Origin: DATECU01 sp035286745
Lineage (GTDB): Bacteria; Acidobacteriota; Vicinamibacteria; Fen-336
Direction of reading: 5' to 3'
Assembly (NCBI GenBank): GCA_035286745.1
Contig: DATECU010000108.1
Span: forward strand, 1-6,474
DNA: 6,474 bases
Positions 1 through 6,340 of this stretch are shown here, piece by piece. The notes below the pieces were generated by a model, which saw nothing but the letters and a program-made list of their open reading frames with translations, was not told the DNA's origin and did not search any database. Every line of letters starts with the position of its first letter. The stretch's first letter is position 1. Both the position numbers and the translations under genes were made by a program.

Positions 1-4
1 CGCG

Positions 5-10
5 TATAGA
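5..10 (+). promoter_or_regulatory. Possible -10 box upstream of the toxin-antitoxin-like pair
   Basis: The hexamer TATAGA matches five of six positions of the bacterial -10 consensus in an otherwise GC-rich stretch. It lies 11 nt upstream of the first possible start codon (GTG at 22). Any -35 element would lie outside the window, so the assignment is tentative. If it is real, transcription would begin close to position 17-18, giving either a nearly leaderless GTG at 22 or a longer leader ahead of a start at 88 or 106. Confidence 0.2.
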
Positions 11-21
11 ATGAACCCCTG

Positions 22-408
22 GTGCCCCCGCGAGCCGTGGCCGCAAGCCGTCAGATCGCCTCCCCCCGGCCCCACCGACGCCCGGCGGTGGGTGGCGGCT
101 CTCGTTTGCCTCCCTTGCTGCGCCCGCTCTTCTGGGACTACGACTGGCGGGTGCTCACCTGGACGAAAGACGAAGACCTGATTCTGGGCCGCGTGTTGGC
201 AGAGGGCGGCTGGGCCCAGGTGTGCCTGCTGCGGTCCGAACTCGGAGACCAGCGGATCGCGGATTGGCTGCTCTGTCACGAAGGCCGAGGGCTGAACCCA
301 CAGCGTCTTCGCTTCTGGGAGCTGATCCTCGGGCTTCCCAAACGCCGTGTGGACGGCTGGGTCAAGGCCGCTCGAAGCGGACCTTGGGGGGAGCGAGTCC
401 GGCGTTGA
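22..408 (+). CDS. DUF6922-like small protein, putative antitoxin partner of AbiEii-type nucleotidyltransferase
   Basis: Small protein of up to 128 residues. The recognisable core runs from about residue 29 to 106: a PPLLRPLFWDYD motif (30-41), an acidic/aromatic stretch with WTKDEDLILGRVL, a GGW-x-LLRSELGD segment (62-76), and GRGLNPQRLRFWELILGLP (88-106). From memory this pattern is that of DUF6922 proteins, which are often encoded directly upstream of AbiEii/AbiGii-family nucleotidyltransferases, as here. An antitoxin or partner role is inferred from that arrangement only; there is no obvious DNA-binding domain. The start is uncertain. GTG 22 gives the longest frame (an in-frame TAG lies at 7-9), but residues 1-28 are Arg/Pro-rich and look non-coding. 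GTG 88 or TTG 106, the latter just before the core, may be the true start. No clear Shine-Dalgarno decides between them. The stop codon overlaps the start of the next gene, which suggests coupled translation. Confidence 0.72.
   Translation: MPPRAVAASRQIASPRPHRRPAVGGGSRLPPLLRPLFWDYDWRVLTWTKDEDLILGRVLAEGGWAQVCLLRSELGDQRIADWLLCHEGRGLNPQRLRFWELILGLPKRRVDGWVKAARSGPWGERVRR
386..393 (+). promoter_or_regulatory. Ribosome binding site supporting the TTG start at 405
   Basis: A GGGGGGAG run lies 11 nt before the TTG at 405, inside the end of the preceding gene. It is a purine-rich Shine-Dalgarno-like stretch in a sensible place. It supports an overlapping start of the nucleotidyltransferase at the upstream stop codon rather than a start far inside the upstream gene. 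Confidence 0.4.
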
Positions 409-1031
409 AAGTCCATCGCAGGGCGGTCTCCCCCTCCCAGCTCGAGGTCATCCGTCGCCTGCAGCCGCTGCTGGCGCGAAGGTCCTTCTATCTTGGCGGG
501 GGGACCGCCCTCGCACTCCGACTGGGCCATCGCCGCTCTGTGGACCTGGATTTCTTCTGCGAGGGGCCGCTCAGCGACCCGCTGGGTCTGGCTGCCGAGG
601 CGCGGGAGTGCGCGCCTTTTTCGGTCGAACGCGTCGAGCCGGGAACGCTCCACGGGAGCGTCAGCCGCGTCCGGGTGTCTTTCATCGAGTATCGCTATGC
701 GCTCTTGAAGCCTCTGACAACCCTCGCCGGACTCGGCGCGGCGATCGCCTCGCTCGAGGACTTGGCGTGTATGAAGCTGGCTGCCATCGCGCAGCGCGGA
801 GCCAAGAAGGACTTCCTCGACCTCTTCGCCCTGGGCCGGCACTTCTCGCTCCATGAGATGCTCGCCTTCTACGCCCGACGGTACCGGATTCGGGACTGGG
901 GCCACCTGCTCTTCGCTCTCGCTTCTTTCGACGATGCCGATCGCCAGAGGACGCCGCGCCTGCTGGCCAGCCCTCCCTGGCCTGAGGTGAAGGCGGCCAT
1001 CCGCCGCTGGGTGAGTGAGGCCAGTCGCTGA
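405..1031 (+). CDS. Nucleotidyltransferase, AbiEii/AbiGii toxin family (DUF1814)
   Basis: Protein of 208 residues in the nucleotidyltransferase superfamily of AbiEii, AbiGii and MenT toxins. The signature is visible: GGGTALALRLGHRRSVDLDFF at residues 31-51, i.e. the GG-T strand-turn followed by the D47-x-D49 metal-binding pair. A second conserved block follows, SLEDLACMKLAAIAQRG then KKDFLDL (116-140), with Lys124, Lys135, Asp136 and Asp139 typical of the family. Characterised relatives transfer nucleotides, for example MenT toxins modifying tRNA acceptor ends and so blocking translation; the substrate here is unknown. The frame is open upstream to about 222, but that part overlaps the preceding gene and has no family similarity. 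The TTG at 405, inside TTGA with the upstream stop, puts the conserved core about 30 residues in, as is usual. All catalytic motifs are present, so it looks active. It probably forms an operon with the DUF6922-like gene. It could be a housekeeping or phage-defence enzyme rather than a toxin. Confidence 0.85.
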   Translation: MKVHRRAVSPSQLEVIRRLQPLLARRSFYLGGGTALALRLGHRRSVDLDFFCEGPLSDPLGLAAEARECAPFSVERVEPGTLHGSVSRVRVSFIEYRYALLKPLTTLAGLGAAIASLEDLACMKLAAIAQRGAKKDFLDLFALGRHFSLHEMLAFYARRYRIRDWGHLLFALASFDDADRQRTPRLLASPPWPEVKAAIRRWVSEASR

Positions 1032-1084
1032 GGTATGCTCTAGACGCGCCCCAAGTCGGTCCGGTTCGTTGTCTGGGGGCTCGG

Positions 1085-1100
1085 GGGGCGGGAACGCCCC
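1085..1100 (+). other. GC-rich hairpin with GNRA-type loop between the toxin gene and nadE
   Basis: A perfect 6-bp stem (GGGGCG at 1085-1090 pairing with CGCCCC at 1095-1100) closes a GGAA tetraloop, which fits the GNRA class. It lies 53 nt after the nucleotidyltransferase stop and 49 nt before nadE. No T-run follows, so it is not a canonical intrinsic terminator. It could be a weak or Rho-assisted end point, an mRNA leader structure, or chance in GC-rich DNA. In the rest of the 118-nt gap I see only a poor promoter candidate (TATGCT at 1034-1039) and an AT-richer patch, TTTATTT, at 1121-1127. Confidence 0.35.
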
Positions 1101-1149
1101 GCTTCATAGCAGCGGCCGAGTTTATTTCGGGCGCCGCGAACATGGCACC

Positions 1150-3096
1150 ATGCCCACTGCACCTTTCGGTTTCCTTCGCGTCGGCGCAGCCGCCCCCCGC
1201 GTCACCGTGGGCGATCCCGAGGCCAACGTCAACGAGATGCTGGGGACCGTGGCCGAGGCCCGGAGCCGGGGCGTCCAGGCGATCGTCTTCCCCGAGCTGG
1301 GCCTCACCGGCTACACCGCGGGCGACCTCTTTCTAAGCGGCGAAACCCTGGTGGCCGGCGCCGAACGCGCCCTGTCCCGCCTGCTGGCCGCGACCGCCGG
1401 CTCGCCGATGGCGCTGGCCGTGGGCATGCCCGTCCCCGCGGAGGACAAGCTCTTCAACTGCGCGGTCTTGCTGCAGGGCGGTCGAGTGTTAGGTGTCGTT
1501 CCCAAGACCTACCTTCCGGGCTACCGCGAGTTCTATGAAGAGCGCTGGTTCTCCTCGGCCCGCGAAGCCCGCGCCCAGTCGGTGCGACTGGCCGGGTCGA
1601 CGGTCCCCTTCGGCACCGACCTCATCTTCGCCGTGGAAGACGAGCCGGCGGTCGCGCTGGCCGCCGAGATCTGCGAGGACCTCTGGGTGCCGGTGCCGGA
1701 GAGCAGCCTGCACGCTCTGGCAGGGGCCACCCTGATCCTCGGTCTCTCGGCCTCCGACGAGCAGGTGATGAAGGCCGAGTACCGGCGGGAGCTGCTCAAA
1801 GTGCAGTCCGGCCGGGGGCTCTGCGCCTACGCCTACGCCAACGCCGGCGTCCACGAGTCGACCACCGACCTGGTTTTCGCCGGCCAGCTCCTGGTGGCCG
1901 AGAACGGCACCCTGCTGGCCGAGGGCGAGCGTTTTCGGCGCGGCGGCGATCTGCTGGTGACCGACGTCGATCTGGGGCGCTTGCTGGGAGAGCGGCGGCG
2001 TCAGACCTCCTTCGCCGACGGCGTCCATGCCCTCAATCGGTGCTATCGGCGGGTGCCGCTCGACCCCATCCCGGCTCCCCACCCGCATCGTTTGGTGCGC
2101 GCCATCGATCCCCATCCCTTCGTGCCCCAGGACCCGGCGCGGCTGGACGAGCGCTGCCAGGAGGTCTTCTCCATCCAGACCGCCGGTCTGGCCCGCCGGC
2201 TGGAGCACGTTGGCGTCAAGCGGATCACCCTGGGCCTTTCCGGCGGCCTCGACTCCACGCTGGCCCTCTTGGTGGCGGCCCGCACCTTCGACCTCCTGCA
2301 ACTGCCGCGGCCGGGCATCCTGGCGGTGACCATGCCCGGCTTCGGCACCACCGAGCGCACGCTCGAGAACGCCAAGCGTTTGGCGCCGGCGCTGGGGGCC
2401 AGCCTCCGCGAGATCGACATCCGGCCCGCCTGCACCCAACACATCCGGGACCTCGGCCTCGATCCGAGCGACACCGAAAGCGTCACCTTCCAGAACTTAC
2501 AGGCTCGCGAACGCACCCAGATCCTGATGGACCTGGCCAACCACCAGACGGCCCTCCACCTGGGCACCGGCGACCTCTCGGAGATAGCGCTGGGCTGGTC
2601 CACCTTCGGCGGGGATCACCTCTCGATGTACAACGTCAACGCCGGGGTGCCCAAGACGCTGGTGCGGGAGCTGGTGTCCTGGGTGGCCGAGCACCGCACC
2701 ACCGGGCCCGAGCGCGAGGTGCTGCGCTCGATTCTGGCCACCCCGGTCTCGCCCGAGCTGGTCCCCGGGCCCAGCGACGGCACCATTGCCCAGAAGACCG
2801 AGGACATCCTGGGCCCCTACGAGCTGCACGACTTCTTCCTCTTCAGCTTCGTCCGCCTGGGCGCCGGTCCCCGCAAGATCCTCTTCCTCGCCGAGCACGC
2901 CTTCGCCGGGCGCTACGACACCGAGATGCTGAAGCGGACGCTGCGGACCTTCCTCACCCGCTTCTTCGAGCAGCAGTACAAGCGCAGCGCCTGCCCCGAC
3001 GGCCCCAAGGTCGGCTCGGTCAGCCTCTCCCCTCGCGGCGACTGGCGCATGCCCTCCGACATGAGCGCGGCCGCCTGGCTCCGCGAGCTGGAGTAG
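1150..3096 (+). CDS. nadE: Glutamine-dependent NAD+ synthetase
   Basis: Two-domain cytoplasmic enzyme of 648 residues that makes NAD+ from nicotinic acid adenine dinucleotide, ATP and glutamine, the last step of NAD biosynthesis. The N-terminal nitrilase-like glutaminase domain (about 8-280) carries the full catalytic triad: Glu49 in FPELGLTGY, Lys119 in VPKTYLPGY, and Cys175 in AEICEDLW. The C-terminal synthetase domain (about 340-648) has the ATP-pyrophosphatase P-loop SGGLDS at 364-369, the GTGDLSE motif at 472-478, and a following NVNAGVPKT segment. The C-terminus shows the usual KRSACPDGPKVGS and SPRGDWRMPSD blocks. The length and triad spacing resemble the Mycobacterium tuberculosis type, in which ammonia is channelled between domains. 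The frame is open back to 1015, but I chose ATG 1150 because the upstream 45 residues overlap the preceding gene and are low-complexity, and family similarity begins just after it. No strong Shine-Dalgarno is visible before 1150. Confidence 0.96.
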   Translation: MPTAPFGFLRVGAAAPRVTVGDPEANVNEMLGTVAEARSRGVQAIVFPELGLTGYTAGDLFLSGETLVAGAERALSRLLAATAGSPMALAVGMPVPAEDKLFNCAVLLQGGRVLGVVPKTYLPGYREFYEERWFSSAREARAQSVRLAGSTVPFGTDLIFAVEDEPAVALAAEICEDLWVPVPESSLHALAGATLILGLSASDEQVMKAEYRRELLKVQSGRGLCAYAYANAGVHESTTDLVFAGQLLVAENGTLLAEGERFRRGGDLLVTDVDLGRLLGERRRQTSFADGVHALNRCYRRVPLDPIPAPHPHRLVRAIDPHPFVPQDPARLDERCQEVFSIQTAGLARRLEHVGVKRITLGLSGGLDSTLALLVAARTFDLLQLPRPGILAVTMPGFGTTERTLENAKRLAPALGASLREIDIRPACTQHIRDLGLDPSDTESVTFQNLQARERTQILMDLANHQTALHLGTGDLSEIALGWSTFGGDHLSMYNVNAGVPKTLVRELVSWVAEHRTTGPEREVLRSILATPVSPELVPGPSDGTIAQKTEDILGPYELHDFFLFSFVRLGAGPRKILFLAEHAFAGRYDTEMLKRTLRTFLTRFFEQQYKRSACPDGPKVGSVSLSPRGDWRMPSDMSAAAWLRELE

Positions 3097-3116
3097 CGGC
3101 GGATCCGGGCTCGGCA

Positions 3117-3130
3117 GGCCCCCTCGGGCC
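3117..3130 (+). other. Short hairpin after nadE
   Basis: GGCCC (3117-3121) can pair with GGGCC (3126-3130) across a 4-nt loop, 20 nt after the nadE stop and 10 nt before the TATAAT box. No T-tract follows. It may help end nadE transcription, but a 5-bp GC stem is common by chance at this base composition. Confidence 0.2.
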
Positions 3131-3140
3131 CCGCGCGACC

Positions 3141-3146
3141 TATAAT
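3141..3146 (+). promoter_or_regulatory. Perfect -10 promoter box for the glucan phosphorylase gene
   Basis: The exact consensus TATAAT lies in the 83-nt gap between nadE and the phosphorylase gene, 33 nt before its ATG. A start site 6-8 nt downstream would give a leader of about 27 nt that includes the ribosome binding site. There is no recognisable -35 element at 16-18 bp spacing (GC-only sequence) and no extended TGn motif, so an activator or an unusual sigma recognition may be needed. It suggests that the phosphorylase gene is transcribed independently of nadE. Confidence 0.5.
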
Positions 3147-3160
3147 CAGCCCTTTGGCCG

Positions 3161-3167
3161 GGAAGGA
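3161..3167 (+). promoter_or_regulatory. Ribosome binding site of the glucan phosphorylase gene
   Basis: GGAAGGA is a good Shine-Dalgarno sequence, 12 nt before the ATG at 3180 (slightly long spacing). It fixes the start within a frame that stays open more than 1 kb further upstream. Confidence 0.6.
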
Positions 3168-3179
3168 ACCACTCGAGAC

Positions 3180-5297
3180 ATGGACATCCGCACCCTTCCG
3201 ATCGCTGACATCGAGCTGCCGCCCGAAGTCGACCGCCTGCGAGAGCTGGCCTACGATCTCTGGTGGAGCTGGTCGCCGCTCGCCACCCGGCTCTTCGCCT
3301 GGATCGACGCCGACCACTGGCGGCGCTATCACAACCCGGTCCAGCTCCTGATCAACGTCGAGCCCCACCACTGGGGCCGCCTGCTCCACGACGCCGAGTT
3401 CCGCCGCACCTACGAGGCGGTGATCCACGCCTGGGACGCCTACAAGTCGCGCGCCCGCTGGTTCCAGCCCTTCGCCGAGGAGATGCCGGGCCCGGTGGCC
3501 TACTTCTCGATGGAGTTCGGTCTCCACGAGTCCCTTGGCATCTACTCGGGTGGTCTCGGAGTTCTGGCCGGGGACCACTGCAAGGCGGCGAGCGACCTGG
3601 GTGTGCCCCTGGTCGGCGTGGGCCTCTTCTACCGCTCCGGCTACTTCCGCCAAACCGTCGACGCCGACGGCTTCCAGCAGCACATCTACCCCGACTACGA
3701 CTTCGCGCGCCTACCGGCCCTCCCGGTGGAGGCTCCGGGCGGGGGTGTGCTTACGGTGCCCATCGACCTGCCGGGCCGGGTGGTCCAGGCGGCGGTGTGG
3801 AAGATCCAAGTGGGCCTGGTGCCGGTGCTCATGCTCGACACCGACATCCCCCTGAACGATCCCGCCGACCGGCCCATCACCGGCATCCTGTATGTCCGTG
3901 GCCGCGAGATGCGGCTGTGCCAGGAGATGGTGTTGGGGATCGGCGGGGTGCGGGTCTTGCAGGCCCTCGACATCCAGCCAACCGTTTGGCACATGAACGA
4001 AGGTCACGTGGCCTTCCTGGGCCTGGAGCGGGCGCGGGACCGCATCCGTCGCGGCGAGGGCCTGGGCGACGCCCTGGCGGCGGTGGCCAAGAGCAGCGTC
4101 TTCACCACCCACACCCCGGTGCCGGCCGGCAACGAGACCTTCGAGCGGCCGCTGGTGAGACGCTATCTCGAGCCCTGGGTGCGGGAGGTTGGCTGCGATC
4201 CCGACGAGATCCTGGCCCTGGGCACCGAGCAGGGGAGCTTCAACCTGACCGTGCTCGCCATCCGCCTCTCTTCCAGCGCCAACGGCGTGAGCAAGCTTCA
4301 TGGTCTGGTCTCCTCGGCGATGTGGCGCCACCTGTGGCCCGAGGGTCCGGAGAACCCGGTGGGCCACGTCACCAACGGCGTCCACACCGGAAGCTGGATC
4401 GGCCCCGAGATGCGGGCCCTCTACGCGCACCACCTGGGGCCGGACTGGGAAGACCATCTGCTGGAGCCCGAATTCTGGCAGAAGATCCAGGCGGTTCCCG
4501 ACGCCCACCTGTGGGCCGCTCACCGCTCCCAGAAGGAGCGCCTCATACGTTTTGTGCGGGAGAAGGTGCGCGTGCAGTCGGCACGCCACGGGCTGTCGCC
4601 CGACGAGCTCAGGACCATCGAGGGCCTGCTCGATCCGCAGGCCCTGACCATCGGCTTCGCCCGCCGCTTCGCCACCTACAAGCGCGCGGTGCTCATCCTC
4701 TCCGACCTGGAGCGCCTGCGGGCCCTGCTGGGCGATGCGACGCGGCCGGTGCAGTTGGTCTTTGCCGGCAAAGCCCACCCCGCCGACCGGGCGGGCCAGG
4801 ACTTGATTCGCAAGCTGTTCCTGCTCACCCAGGGCGAGTTCCGGGGCAAGGTCGTCTTTCTCGAGGACTACGACATCGAGATGGGGCGGATGCTGGTGCA
4901 GGGGTCCGACGTCTGGCTCAACACCCCGCGCCGGCCGCAGGAGGCCAGCGGCACCTCGGGGCAGAAGTCGCCCATCAACGGCGGGGTCAACCTGAGCATC
5001 CTCGACGGCTGGTGGGCGGAGGCGGCCTCGAACGGGAACGGCTGGACCATCGGCGATCACACCGTGCACGCCGACGTCGAGACCCAGGACGGGCGGGACG
5101 CCGCGCACCTCTACGACGTGCTGGAGACGGCGCTGATCCCGCGCTTCTTCGACCGGGATGCCGGGGGCTTGCCGCGGGCCTGGATCGAGACCATGAAGGC
5201 CTCTATCGCATCGGTGGTGCCGACCTTCAGCGCCCATCGCATGGTGCGCGACTACGCCCAGGACGTGTACCTCCCCGCCGCCCGTCGCCGGGGCTAG
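3180..5297 (+). CDS. glgP: Alpha-glucan (glycogen/maltodextrin) phosphorylase, GT35
   Basis: Cytoplasmic PLP enzyme of 705 residues that releases glucose-1-phosphate from the non-reducing ends of glycogen or maltodextrins. Residues about 10-100 (with DLWWSWSP and HNPVQLLINV) match the DUF3417 N-terminal region of the shorter bacterial-archaeal subfamily (TIGR02094-like). Core motifs follow in order: AYFSMEFGLHESLGIYSGGLG (107-127), WHMNEGH (270-276), TTHTPVPAG (309-317), TNGVH (398-402), GFARRFATYKR (492-502) with the probable phosphate-binding pair Arg496 and Lys501, and EASGTSGQK (588-596). Lys596 is the expected PLP Schiff-base lysine. Gln at 595 replaces the more usual Met, a variant I believe occurs in this subfamily. 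The C-terminus looks complete. At about 700 residues it is shorter than the roughly 800-860 of many relatives. It has its own TATAAT box and Shine-Dalgarno. No other glycogen genes are adjacent. The exact substrate (glycogen or maltodextrin) cannot be told from sequence. Confidence 0.94.
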   Translation: MDIRTLPIADIELPPEVDRLRELAYDLWWSWSPLATRLFAWIDADHWRRYHNPVQLLINVEPHHWGRLLHDAEFRRTYEAVIHAWDAYKSRARWFQPFAEEMPGPVAYFSMEFGLHESLGIYSGGLGVLAGDHCKAASDLGVPLVGVGLFYRSGYFRQTVDADGFQQHIYPDYDFARLPALPVEAPGGGVLTVPIDLPGRVVQAAVWKIQVGLVPVLMLDTDIPLNDPADRPITGILYVRGREMRLCQEMVLGIGGVRVLQALDIQPTVWHMNEGHVAFLGLERARDRIRRGEGLGDALAAVAKSSVFTTHTPVPAGNETFERPLVRRYLEPWVREVGCDPDEILALGTEQGSFNLTVLAIRLSSSANGVSKLHGLVSSAMWRHLWPEGPENPVGHVTNGVHTGSWIGPEMRALYAHHLGPDWEDHLLEPEFWQKIQAVPDAHLWAAHRSQKERLIRFVREKVRVQSARHGLSPDELRTIEGLLDPQALTIGFARRFATYKRAVLILSDLERLRALLGDATRPVQLVFAGKAHPADRAGQDLIRKLFLLTQGEFRGKVVFLEDYDIEMGRMLVQGSDVWLNTPRRPQEASGTSGQKSPINGGVNLSILDGWWAEAASNGNGWTIGDHTVHADVETQDGRDAAHLYDVLETALIPRFFDRDAGGLPRAWIETMKASIASVVPTFSAHRMVRDYAQDVYLPAARRRG

Positions 5298-5344
5298 GCG
5301 GTGTGGGCTGGCTCACCGACACCCGGTCCCACCGGGGGCTAGGC
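5290..5344 (+). repeat. 10-bp direct repeat spanning the glgP stop and the next leader
   Basis: GGGGCTAGGC occurs at 5290-5299, covering the TAG stop of the phosphorylase gene, and again at 5335-5344, just before the lipoprotein ATG; the copies are 45 bp apart start to start. No function is known to me. It may be chance or a small local duplication in the 54-nt intergenic gap. Confidence 0.3.
5322..5336 (+). other. Hairpin overlapping the likely ribosome binding region of the lipoprotein gene
   Basis: CCCGGT (5322-5327) is a perfect inverted repeat of ACCGGG (5331-5336) across a CCC loop. It is 25 nt after the glgP stop, with no T-run after it. Its 3' arm overlaps the G-run at 5334-5338, which is part of the only purine-rich sequence before the ATG at 5352. 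It could act as a weak terminator, reduce translation of the downstream gene, or be chance. Confidence 0.3.
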
Positions 5345-5351
5345 TCCGTCC

Positions 5352-6302
5352 ATGAAGGTCCACTGCCGTCCGGCGCGCTCAGTCGCACTCGCTGCCGTCC
5401 TGCTGGGTCCCGGCTGCGGCGGGTCCTCATCCGACGCGCCTACCGACACTCCCAGCCAGCCCCCGGCCGGCGGTGCCGTCATCGCCGGTTGCGCGGTCTT
5501 CCCGGCCGACAACCCCTGGAACCGCGATGTCTCGCGGGATCCGGTGGATTCCAACTCCGACGCCTTCATCACCAACATGAACGGACGCCGCAAGGCCCTG
5601 CACGCCGACTTCGGCAGCGATCCCAGCTACGGCATCCCCTGGATCGCGGTGCCCGGCACCCAGCCTCGAGTCCCCATGAGCTTCGACTATGCCGACGAGA
5701 GCGACCCCGGTCCCTATCCCTTTCCGCCCAACGCACCGATCGAGGCGGGGAGCGACCGGCACGTCCTGGTCCTGGATCGCGACGCCTGCAAGCTGTACGA
5801 GACCTGGGACTCGCGCTACCTGGGGCCCGGCTGGCACTGCGGCTCGGGGGCCGTCTTCGATCTGCGCTCGAACGCGCTCCGGCCCGACGGTTGGACCAGC
5901 GCCGACGCCGCAGGCCTTCCCATCCTGCCCGGCCTGGTCCGCCGCGACGAGGTCAAGGCCGGCGCCATTCGTCATGCGCTGCGCTTCACCGTGGCCCGCA
6001 CCCAACGCGCCTACGTCCATCCCGCCACCCACTTCGCCAGCTCCGACCGCAATCCCGATCTGCCTCCCATGGGACTGCGGGTGCGGCTCAAGGCCGCCTA
6101 CGACGTCTCCCGCTTCACGGGCGACGCGCGGGTGATCCTGGAAGCGCTCAAGACCTACGGCATGTTCCTCGCCGACAACGGCTCCGACTGGTTCATCACC
6201 GGTGAGACCAACACCGCCTGGAACGACGGCGACCTGAACCAACTCAAGACCGTGCCTGGGAGCGCCTTCGAGGTGGTGAAGCTGGGCGAGATCCGGCGCT
6301 GA
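5352..6302 (+). CDS. Putative lipoprotein/secreted protein of uncharacterised conserved family
   Basis: Protein of 316 residues with a short N-terminal export signal: basic start (MKVHCRPAR), hydrophobic stretch (about 11-20), then GPGC with Cys22 and a GGSSSDAPTDTPSQPP linker typical of bacterial lipoproteins. The lipobox (L-G-P-G-C) is not ideal, so plain secretion is possible. The mature part starts at about residue 47 with CAVFPADNPWNRDVS. It continues with SFDYADESDPGPYPFPP, DRHVLVLDRDACKLYE, a GSGAVFDLRSNALRP-GWTSADAAGLPILPGLVRRDEV block (Asp199/Glu200), FTVARTQRAYVHPATHFA, and YGMFLADNGSDWF near the C-terminus. I have a memory of similar proteins in several high-GC bacteria annotated only as hypothetical, and I know no function. 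Cys47, Cys146 and Cys163 could form a disulfide. No transmembrane segment is visible after the signal. ATG 5352 is chosen because it begins the signal peptide; an AGG at 5341-5343 is a weak Shine-Dalgarno. Confidence 0.85.
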   Translation: MKVHCRPARSVALAAVLLGPGCGGSSSDAPTDTPSQPPAGGAVIAGCAVFPADNPWNRDVSRDPVDSNSDAFITNMNGRRKALHADFGSDPSYGIPWIAVPGTQPRVPMSFDYADESDPGPYPFPPNAPIEAGSDRHVLVLDRDACKLYETWDSRYLGPGWHCGSGAVFDLRSNALRPDGWTSADAAGLPILPGLVRRDEVKAGAIRHALRFTVARTQRAYVHPATHFASSDRNPDLPPMGLRVRLKAAYDVSRFTGDARVILEALKTYGMFLADNGSDWFITGETNTAWNDGDLNQLKTVPGSAFEVVKLGEIRR

Positions 6303-6316
6303 GGCCCGTGTCCGGA

Positions 6317-6330
6317 GGACCTGAAGGTCC
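6317..6330 (+). other. Short hairpin after the lipoprotein gene
   Basis: GGACC (6317-6321) pairs with GGTCC (6326-6330) across a TGAA loop, 14 nt after the lipoprotein stop. No T-tract follows, so it is at best a weak or factor-assisted terminator. Confidence 0.3.
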
Positions 6331-6340
6331 CAGACATCAC

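Noticed and set aside
11..181. ATG at 11 following TATAGA as a gene start
   Set aside because: The frame gives Pro/Arg/Cys-rich peptide, stops at about 181, and conflicts with the conserved DUF6922-like frame.
222..404. N-terminal extension of the nucleotidyltransferase frame, adding 61 residues
   Set aside because: It overlaps the DUF6922-like gene core in another frame, is Arg/Pro/Ala-rich, and family similarity begins only after TTG 405.
1015..1149. Upstream extension of the nadE frame
   Set aside because: It overlaps the toxin gene end and the intergenic hairpin, is Ser/Gly/Arg-rich low-complexity sequence, and the NadE glutaminase domain begins just after ATG 1150.
1032..1149. NAD+ riboswitch or other leader RNA before nadE
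   Set aside because: Only one simple hairpin is visible; I could not find the conserved elements of known NAD-related riboswitches.
2040..3179. 380-codon open stretch in the glgP frame, which might suggest a fusion protein
   Set aside because: It is a shadow frame of nadE with Pro/Arg/Gly/Ala-rich translation; GGAAGGA and ATG 3180 mark the real start.
3711..5237. A 508-codon '-' frame opposite glgP (and similar ones at 1489-2442 and 5427-6389)
   Set aside because: Antisense shadow of strongly biased codons, rich in Gly, Val, His and Arg with no recognisable domain; no ribosome binding site or promoter supports it.
3263..6205. A 980-codon '+' frame running through glgP and the lipoprotein gene
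   Set aside because: The translation is Arg/Pro/Gly-rich with no motifs, while the overlapping frames encode clearly recognisable or signal-bearing proteins. It is an artefact of high GC.
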